Below, piece after piece: positions 58,915-64,000 of a DNA stretch of 64,000 bases (within the stretch, counting starts at the first letter, position 1; each line of letters opens with the position of its first letter). Under the pieces are notes generated by a model, which was given only the letters and a program-made list of their open reading frames with translations, made no database searches and was not told where the DNA came from. The translations under genes were made by a program, and so were the position numbers. The DNA comes from an uncultured Bacteroidales bacterium (GTDB lineage: Bacteria; Bacteroidota; Bacteroidia; Bacteroidales; Muribaculaceae): NCBI GenBank assembly GCA_947644715.1, contig CANSAP010000002.1:82629-146628 (forward strand). The letters are read 5' to 3'.

Positions 58915-60489
58915 TTATGATTGCACGGCTTTCTCCGTAACAAGGAAGCAGTCGAGAATGGAGGCGCGGAGCTCGGCTGCATCCTGAGTGTCGCTCTTCA
59001 GAGTGTCGAGCACGGAGGAGATATATTCATCTTTACTCTTATATCCAAGCAGTTGCACCACTCCGCTCTCGGGGAGCATAGGCTTATGGTTGAAGACACG
59101 CAGTATCCCTGCATAGTCTCGAGAGTCAATCATCTGCTTGAATTCTGTGATAAGGCGGTTGTAATGCGAGCGCACATCAATTGAGGAGGGGAGCGCGTGC
59201 AGATGCTTTTCAAGCGCGTCTATACTGTTAACCCGTGCGTCTGCCCGGCACTCGAGGTCACGTTTCATCTTGTGGCGCACGTGCTGAAGAACCTGCTCGC
59301 GGTGGTGTGAGGCAAACATGCGTATGATGGAGTGCCGGACGCGATTCACGACCCTCTCCACATTTTTCTTTCGCCTGCGGGCCATGATGCGAATCACCTG
59401 CTCAAGCAGGAAGATGTTTTCGATTTCAGCCACTTCAGGCACCATTATATGCTTGCTGCGCAGGTATTTGACTTCATGCTCGGTGCGACGGTCGCGATCC
59501 ACGATGCCATGACTCTCCAGGTGGTGCATGGGGCTCAGATCGCTGAAAGAGCGGGTGGCCTCAATGACCTTATTGCAGGATCCCAGCGGGCGCACAATGC
59601 AGTCAGGGAAAATCAGCGGATATAGCTTGGAGTCAATACTGTGGGTGGCATCACCCTCGATGAACAGAACCGGACGCCGCGACCCCATAAGCGTGATGAA
59701 GAGGTCGTCAGGCAGGGAGCCGGGGGCGAGCAGAGAATAGTCCCAGGTGTGAGCCTCCGCATTATAGTTGCGCACCCAGATGCAGACGTTCGAGGTGCGC
59801 GAGGCAAGGAACTCTGTGTCAGAAGTGTTATAGACGAAAGTGCAGTCCGGCCGCAGCCCCTCCACCGCATTCCAAAGGGGCTGGAGCAAAGATGGATGCA
59901 GGAACATAGAGGGTTCATCGACAAAGACCATCGCTCCCTCGGGAGCGTAGAGCAGAGCTGCTACGTAATATAGCACGGTGCGCTCGCCGCTGCTGAGCTT
60001 CATGGCTGACACGAGCCCTTCGCCGCTGCCGGTGCTGAACAATAGCTGCCCCTGCTGGCGCATCACTTGATTGTCAGGGAAGATTCGCTGCCACACATCG
60101 ACCAGCGTGTCGAGGCGTGTAGGCTCGAAATGAGCCTTGCGGTTGCCCATCAGCCGCGAGCTTTTTACTGAGAGCAGATAAGTAAACTCGTCATGCATGA
60201 GCATGGCGGCCAGACGGTCAAGGTCCGTCTCAAGCTGTCCGTCCAGGGGAAAGTGGCCGGAATGGTGCTGCTCGTAAAGCGCTTGGATGGAGCTGTCAGC
60301 CCCGGTGCCTTTTACGGTGCCGAGCGGCGAGAGTACAAAGGCTTTGTCGCCTGCATTCTTCACCAGGCAACGCATGAAGCGGGTCTTGCCGGCACCGCTG
60401 GCGCCTACAATAGTGAGCTGTTTCGTGGCCGGAAAGGCGGGGGTGGAAGCCCCGGAGCTTATGGGGGGAAGGGGGATGCTCCTGGTCAT
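58915..60489 (-). CDS. ATPase-DUF4435 (OLD-like TOPRIM) protein
   Basis: 524 residues from the ATG at 60489; an upstream frame start is excluded because it lies upstream of the predicted transcription start. The N-terminal half is an ABC/RecF-like ATPase: Walker A GASGAGKTR, signature AMKLSSGERTVLYYVAALLY, Walker B AMVFVDEPSMFLHP. The second half, from about residue 260, matches DUF4435, a TOPRIM-related domain (RPVLFIEGDATHSIDSKLYPLIFP; HGIVDRDRR), then a basic helical stretch (MARRRKKNVERVVNRVRHS). ATPase-TOPRIM fusions include OLD nucleases and the GajA subunit of Gabija defence. Catalytic residues cannot be proved by eye, and a housekeeping role is possible. It is a single gene. Confidence 0.8.
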   Translation of the reverse strand: MTRSIPLPPISSGASTPAFPATKQLTIVGASGAGKTRFMRCLVKNAGDKAFVLSPLGTVKGTGADSSIQALYEQHHSGHFPLDGQLETDLDRLAAMLMHDEFTYLLSVKSSRLMGNRKAHFEPTRLDTLVDVWQRIFPDNQVMRQQGQLLFSTGSGEGLVSAMKLSSGERTVLYYVAALLYAPEGAMVFVDEPSMFLHPSLLQPLWNAVEGLRPDCTFVYNTSDTEFLASRTSNVCIWVRNYNAEAHTWDYSLLAPGSLPDDLFITLMGSRRPVLFIEGDATHSIDSKLYPLIFPDCIVRPLGSCNKVIEATRSFSDLSPMHHLESHGIVDRDRRTEHEVKYLRSKHIMVPEVAEIENIFLLEQVIRIMARRRKKNVERVVNRVRHSIIRMFASHHREQVLQHVRHKMKRDLECRADARVNSIDALEKHLHALPSSIDVRSHYNRLITEFKQMIDSRDYAGILRVFNHKPMLPESGVVQLLGYKSKDEYISSVLDTLKSDTQDAAELRASILDCFLVTEKAVQS

Positions 60490-60516
60490 AGCGGGAAGTT
60501 TTGTGGATTCAATCGC

Positions 60517-60548
60517 CAAAATTACCAAAAAAGTACTAACTTTGCAAG
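60517..60548 (-). promoter_or_regulatory. Promoter of the ATPase-DUF4435 gene
   Basis: Minus-strand CTTG (60545-60548), 20 bp, TAATTTTG (60517-60524). Its spacer region contains the plus-strand -7 element for ribE. Confidence 0.65.
60537..60544 (+). promoter_or_regulatory. -7 element of ribE, overlapping the divergent promoter
   Basis: TAACTTTG on the plus strand; -33 unclear. The ribE leader would be about 155 bases. Confidence 0.5.
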
Positions 60549-60617
60549 AAATAAGAGATTGAAGCGTAGTTTCGATAAATGGATCTGCTGCACTCTCTTT
60601 AACAGATTAATTCACGC

Positions 60618-60699
60618 TTAGAGTGTGTTTGGATTGAAATCCAGAATGATTCAAACAGACTCAAAAGTTAAATTCGGTTTCAATCAAAACACACTCTTA
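60618..60699. repeat. MITE-like inverted repeat in the ribE leader
   Basis: Arms of about 24-25 bp (60618-60642 and 60676-60699) are 22/25 complementary with one gap; their ends read TTAGAGTGTGTTT and AAAACACACTCTTA, matching the short repeat at 57-59 kb. The loop is 33 bases, and the structure ends 8 bases before the ribE ATG. Confidence 0.65.
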
Positions 60700-60707
60700 T
60701 CAAGAAT

Positions 60708-61313
60708 ATGTTTTCAGGCATAGTAGAAGAAGCGGCGCAGGTGGTAGCCCTGCGTCAGGACAAGGATAATCTGCATATCACCCTCAAGTGCAGCTTTGCT
60801 GATGAATTGAAGATTGACCAGTCAGTGGCGCATAATGGCGTCTGCCTGACTGTAGTGGAGCTTCCCGGTGATGGCACTTACACTGTGACGGCTATCCGCG
60901 AAACCTTGTTGCGCTCGAATTTGGGAGAGCTGAAGCCGGGTGATTTGGTGAACCTTGAGCGTTCGATGAAGTTGGACGCCCGCTTGGATGGCCATATTGT
61001 ACAGGGACATGTAGACACCACGGCAATCTGCACTTCCGTGGTAAGTGAAGAGGGTAGCTGGCGCTACACTTTCCGCTATGACTTTAATCGAGACCTCGCC
61101 CGCCGTGGATACGTGACTGTCGACAAGGGTTCGGTGACGGTGAACGGTGTGAGCCTGACGGTCTGCGACCCCACCGAAAACACCTTCTCGGTAGCCATAA
61201 TTCCTTACACTCATGACCACACCAATTTCTGCCGCATTGAGCCGGGCACCAAGGTGAATCTCGAATTTGATATTATAGGCAAATACATTGCCCGCATCTC
61301 GACCCTCGCGTAG
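60708..61313 (+). CDS. ribE: Riboflavin synthase alpha chain
   Basis: 201 residues. It dismutates two 6,7-dimethyl-8-ribityllumazine molecules to riboflavin. Two lumazine-binding repeats: MFSGIVEEAAQVV...SVAHNGVCLTVVEL and GHIVQGHVDTTAIC...GSVTVNGVSLTVCD. No FMN riboswitch is recognisable in the leader. It overlaps the flippase gene that follows by 26 bases. Confidence 0.96.
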   Translation: MFSGIVEEAAQVVALRQDKDNLHITLKCSFADELKIDQSVAHNGVCLTVVELPGDGTYTVTAIRETLLRSNLGELKPGDLVNLERSMKLDARLDGHIVQGHVDTTAICTSVVSEEGSWRYTFRYDFNRDLARRGYVTVDKGSVTVNGVSLTVCDPTENTFSVAIIPYTHDHTNFCRIEPGTKVNLEFDIIGKYIARISTLA

Positions 61314-62742
61314 AATTGCCGGCTCTCTCGGGCATCGCGCAGCCCGGGGAATGGCTTGGAGTGCCCTGGAGAGCTTCGGCTCTTCGGGTGTGAGTTTTGT
61401 GGTGTCAATTATAATGGCCCGCTTCCTCGCCCCGAAGGAGTTCGGATTGGTAGCGATGTTGCAGGTGTTCATCGCAATCGCCTGCATCTGCGTGGATTCA
61501 GGCATGACGCAAGCTCTTGTGAGGCGCCCTGAGCGCCGGCCGCAGGAGGAGAGCACAGCTCTGTTGCTGAATGTCTCGGTCGGGCTGGCGGCTTACGTTT
61601 TGTTGTTTGCCGCAGCCCCCTGGGTGGCTCGGTTTTATGGCGAGCCGGAGTTGTGTCCGTTGATGCAGGTGATTTGCCTGGCAGTACCGCTCAATGCGCT
61701 CTGCGTTGTGCAAACCGCGCGCCTGACCTCCGATATGCGGTTCGACCTCCTTTTTAAGGTGTCGGCCTCCGCTGTCCTGATTTCCGGTGCATTAGGCTTG
61801 GCGCTCGCCCGGATGGGTTGTGGCGTGTGGGCGCTCGCCTGGCAGCAAGTCTCCATGTGGGGCATCCGCTCCATGCTCCTTTGGATTGTCAGTCCTTGGA
61901 AGTCAGGATGGGTGTTCTCGCGCACCGAGGCTCGCGGACTGCTCGGCTTCTCGTGGAAACTGATGGGAGCCTCGTTGCTTGACACCCTTTGGACAAATAT
62001 CTATCCGGTGCTCATAGGCAAATTCTTCACTCCGCGCATCACCGGTCTTTTCTGGCGGGCCAATTCATTCGCCCTGCTTCCGGCCTCCACTGCCACCGGA
62101 GTGGTTCATCGGGTGGCGTACCCGCTGTTAAGCCGCGCAGGAAACAGTGCGCCCCGCCGTAAAATCCTGTTTCTCAGAGTGCTCGGAATGAGCGCCTGGG
62201 TGATATTCCCGATAATGGCAATTTTGGCCGCGCTCTCCGGCTCAATCTTCGAAGCGCTCTTCAACGAGCAGTGGCAAAGTGCCGCTCCACTGTTCCGCAT
62301 CATCTGTCTGGCAACGATGCTTTATCCCGTTCATGCTCTTAACCTGATGCTATTGAACGTAGTAGGTCGTTCGGATCTTTTCCTGCGCCTCGAAGTAATC
62401 AAGAAGTTTTTGACCGTGGCTATCCTGTGTGTAACTGTTCCGATGGGAGTGCAGGCAATCTGCCTCGGCATGTTGGCGAACTCGCTCATAGCCCTTCCTA
62501 TTAATATGTGGTACTCCGGCCGATATGCAGCATCCGGCATCACCCTGCAATTCCGGTTCCTTTTCCCTACACTATGCCTAACACTCCTTGGCGCACTGGC
62601 GGCTGCCGGGGCCTCTGCGCTTGTATCTAATGCGTGGCTGTCCATTCTCTTGGGGCTCTGCGCAGGATTAGGCATATATATATTAGGTTCAGCCTTGGCC
62701 CGGATGCCTTGGTTGAGACGGCTCGCCTCATTTAAGATATAA
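61288..62742 (+). CDS. Wzx/TuaB-type polysaccharide flippase
   Basis: 484 residues with about 12-14 membrane helices; start of the family type (HRAARGMAWSALESFGSSGVSF, MARFLAPKEFGLVAMLQVFIA, DSGMTQALVRRP). The frame opens with TTG at 61288 inside ribE; the first ATG (61351) would remove the conserved helix-1 approach, so TTG is favoured. It exports a lipid-linked glycan. It is followed 2 bases later by a sugar aminotransferase gene, the start of a surface-polysaccharide cluster. Confidence 0.9.
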   Translation: MPASRPSRRIAGSLGHRAARGMAWSALESFGSSGVSFVVSIIMARFLAPKEFGLVAMLQVFIAIACICVDSGMTQALVRRPERRPQEESTALLLNVSVGLAAYVLLFAAAPWVARFYGEPELCPLMQVICLAVPLNALCVVQTARLTSDMRFDLLFKVSASAVLISGALGLALARMGCGVWALAWQQVSMWGIRSMLLWIVSPWKSGWVFSRTEARGLLGFSWKLMGASLLDTLWTNIYPVLIGKFFTPRITGLFWRANSFALLPASTATGVVHRVAYPLLSRAGNSAPRRKILFLRVLGMSAWVIFPIMAILAALSGSIFEALFNEQWQSAAPLFRIICLATMLYPVHALNLMLLNVVGRSDLFLRLEVIKKFLTVAILCVTVPMGVQAICLGMLANSLIALPINMWYSGRYAASGITLQFRFLFPTLCLTLLGALAAAGASALVSNAWLSILLGLCAGLGIYILGSALARMPWLRRLASFKI

Positions 62743-62744
62743 GT

Positions 62745-63830
62745 ATGTTAGTGACCTCCCCCATATTGCCCGATTTCGACGATTTTGTTGAAAAACTGAA
62801 AACCATCTGGAACACCCGACAGCTGACCAACAACGGCCCTTTCGTGCGTGAGTTTGAAGAGGCGTTGGCAAAGTATCTTCATGTGCCCTTCGTCTCAGTC
62901 ATGGCCAACGGCACTCTCCCGCTCATGCTTGCACTCAAAGCCGCCGGCATAAACGAGGGGGAAGTTATAACCACCCCCTACACGTTTGTCGCCACGGTCA
63001 GTGTTCTGAAATGGCTCGGGCTGACCCCCGTTTTCGCCGATGTCGACCCCGTGACCGGAACACTATCCCCCCACGAAGTGGAGCGCATGATTACTCCCCG
63101 CACCCGAGCCATACTTCCCGTGCACGTCTATGGATATCCATGCGATGTGGCCGGCTTCCATCGGCTCTCTCTCCGTTATCATCTGCCGGTCATCTATGAT
63201 GCAGCTCATGCCTTCGGCGTGAAACTTGACGGACACTCGGTTCTTGAGTGGGGCGACCTCTCCACTCTCAGCTTTCATGCCACAAAAGTCTTTAATACAA
63301 TTGAAGGTGGCGCGGTCATATGTCATACCCCGGAGATGAAACATCGGTTGGACACCATGCGGAATTTCGGAATCACAGGCGAAACATCGCTTGATGGCAT
63401 CGGGATAAATGCCAAACTTGATGAACTGCGGGCTGCTTACGGACTCCTTAACCTCCGCAAGGTGGATGAAGCAATTGATGCCCGCGCCCGACTGTGGAAC
63501 GCATACACCCTTGCTCTTAAATCCGTTCCGGGTCTCCGCTTGCCATCTTTGGCAGATAGTGTTGACTATAACTATTCTCACTATCCAATATATGTAGAGG
63601 CCGAGTCACCGCGCACCCGCGATGAAATCTTCGCACTCTTAAAGACGCATGACATCCACCCCCGTCGCTACTTCTTTCCGGCCATACATCAATTTGAAAC
63701 CTACGCTGACGTACGGCGCTCCGGCAATCTTCCCATAGCCTCCCGCCTGTCCGAACAAGTCATTTGCCTCCCTCTTTACCCCCATCTACCCCTCTCCACC
63801 CCGGAAAAAATAGCCTCAATCCTCCGTTGA
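62745..63830 (+). CDS. DegT/DnrJ/EryC1/StrS family sugar aminotransferase
   Basis: 361 residues, standard size. Blocks: RQLTNNGPFVREFEEALAKYL, MANGTLPLMLALKAAG, TTPYTFVATVSVLKWLGLTPVFADVD, DAAHAFGV and the PLP lysine in LSFHATKVFNTIEGGAV. It resembles the VioA/FdtB/QdtB-type enzymes that make dTDP-amino-deoxysugars. Operonic with the flippase; the rest of the pathway would lie beyond the right edge. Confidence 0.93.
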   Translation: MLVTSPILPDFDDFVEKLKTIWNTRQLTNNGPFVREFEEALAKYLHVPFVSVMANGTLPLMLALKAAGINEGEVITTPYTFVATVSVLKWLGLTPVFADVDPVTGTLSPHEVERMITPRTRAILPVHVYGYPCDVAGFHRLSLRYHLPVIYDAAHAFGVKLDGHSVLEWGDLSTLSFHATKVFNTIEGGAVICHTPEMKHRLDTMRNFGITGETSLDGIGINAKLDELRAAYGLLNLRKVDEAIDARARLWNAYTLALKSVPGLRLPSLADSVDYNYSHYPIYVEAESPRTRDEIFALLKTHDIHPRRYFFPAIHQFETYADVRRSGNLPIASRLSEQVICLPLYPHLPLSTPEKIASILR

Positions 63831-64000
63831 TATTCCATTTCGTGGTGACGAAATCCGCTAAAAGTCGGTTCAAAACCTGGTCGGAAGTCCTCATGATTAC
63901 GAGGTGAATCAAAGAAAACAGGGGAGTATGCACAAAATCATGCCGAAAAAAGATGTTTTAGAGCATAAAATTATTTTGCTGATACACAGGGGTTTGCGAA
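63831..64000. other. Right-end intergenic sequence
   Basis: No gene is seen. There is a 7-bp stem ATTTCGT/ACGAAAT (63837-63854) without a T-run, so it is a weak terminator candidate, and a GTTTTAGAGCATAAAAT string near 63955 shared with the region before secDF. Confidence 0.45.

Noticed and set aside
60550..60707. FMN riboswitch in the ribE leader
   Set aside because: The conserved multi-stem FMN core is not visible; the region holds an inverted repeat instead.
63953..63972. CRISPR repeat-like string GTTTTAGAGC
   Set aside because: It occurs singly here and once elsewhere, with no regularly spaced array or cas gene.

Overview
The window reads as a moderately GC-rich chromosome segment of a gut Bacteroidales bacterium, most likely Muribaculaceae or a close relative. 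This is inferred from gene content and promoter style, not from a marker gene search. Supporting signs are: about twenty promoters of the Bacteroidetes primary-sigma type (TTTG, 19-21 bp, TAnnTTTG), few clear Shine-Dalgarno sites, a fused secDF, the coaX-OMP-lptC-CNNM order, DUF6377/TPR-HTH membrane regulators, ECF sigma factors, and type IX secretion (T9SS). A truncated porU sits at the left edge, and at least six secreted proteins end in the short G-[IVL]-Y-[IVL]-V tail of T9SS cargo.

Layout. 1-3.9 kb (minus): porU 5' part, nth, pheS, and an acyltransferase-3 gene broken by one in-frame TGA. 4.1-5.8 kb: SulP anion transporter. 5.8-7.8 kb (minus): an AT-richer two-gene Septu-like (PtuA ATPase/PtuB HNH) defence module. 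7.9-13.8 kb (minus): M16 peptidase, dusB, GIN-domain protein, Wzx-type flippase and GH13 amylase, probably one long operon. 14.1-17.6 kb: a DUF6377 regulator, a noncoding interval bounded by a promoter and a terminator, and a DUF6249/ECF sigma/small membrane protein operon. 17.7-19.0 kb: DegT-type aminotransferase. 19.3-27.8 kb (plus): T9SS-exported multidomain amylase, TPR-HTH regulator, TonB-receptor-like barrel, BspA-like LRR protein. 27.9-32.8 kb (minus): a large choice-of-anchor-J/FnIII surface protein and a second TPR-HTH regulator. 32.9-37.7 kb (minus): acpP-fabF and two tandem secreted endonuclease I genes. 38-42.6 kb: secDF and an OmpA-family protein. 42.7-44.1 kb (minus): a PNGase F homologue with a T9SS tail. 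44.2-49.1 kb (plus): FtsB/DivIC-like protein, a membrane protein, then coaX, OMP, lptC and CNNM/CBS transporter. 49.2-54.4 kb (minus): glgB and two paralogous polytopic membrane proteins. 54.6-60.5 kb: LMW phosphatase, orphan TonB C-terminal domain, two ECF sigma factors, two lipoproteins, trmD, and an ATPase-DUF4435 (OLD-like) gene. 60.7-64 kb (plus): ribE, a second Wzx flippase and a second DegT aminotransferase, the start of a surface-polysaccharide cluster leaving the window.

How the parts connect. The porU sortase and T9SS cargo suggest a surface-active lifestyle: starch hydrolysis, DNA degradation, N-glycan removal and adhesion. The three membrane-bound TPR-HTH proteins lie next to surface-protein genes and are candidate local regulators. 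Carbohydrate handling recurs (two amylases, branching enzyme, two flippases, two sugar aminotransferases). The most unusual items are the Septu-like pair, the stand-alone ATPase-DUF4435 gene with overlapping back-to-back promoters, a family of short TAAGAGTGTGTYT repeats around 57-61 kb, the possible small RNA at 16 kb, and the PNGase F homologue. No tRNA, rRNA, CRISPR array or complete insertion sequence was seen.
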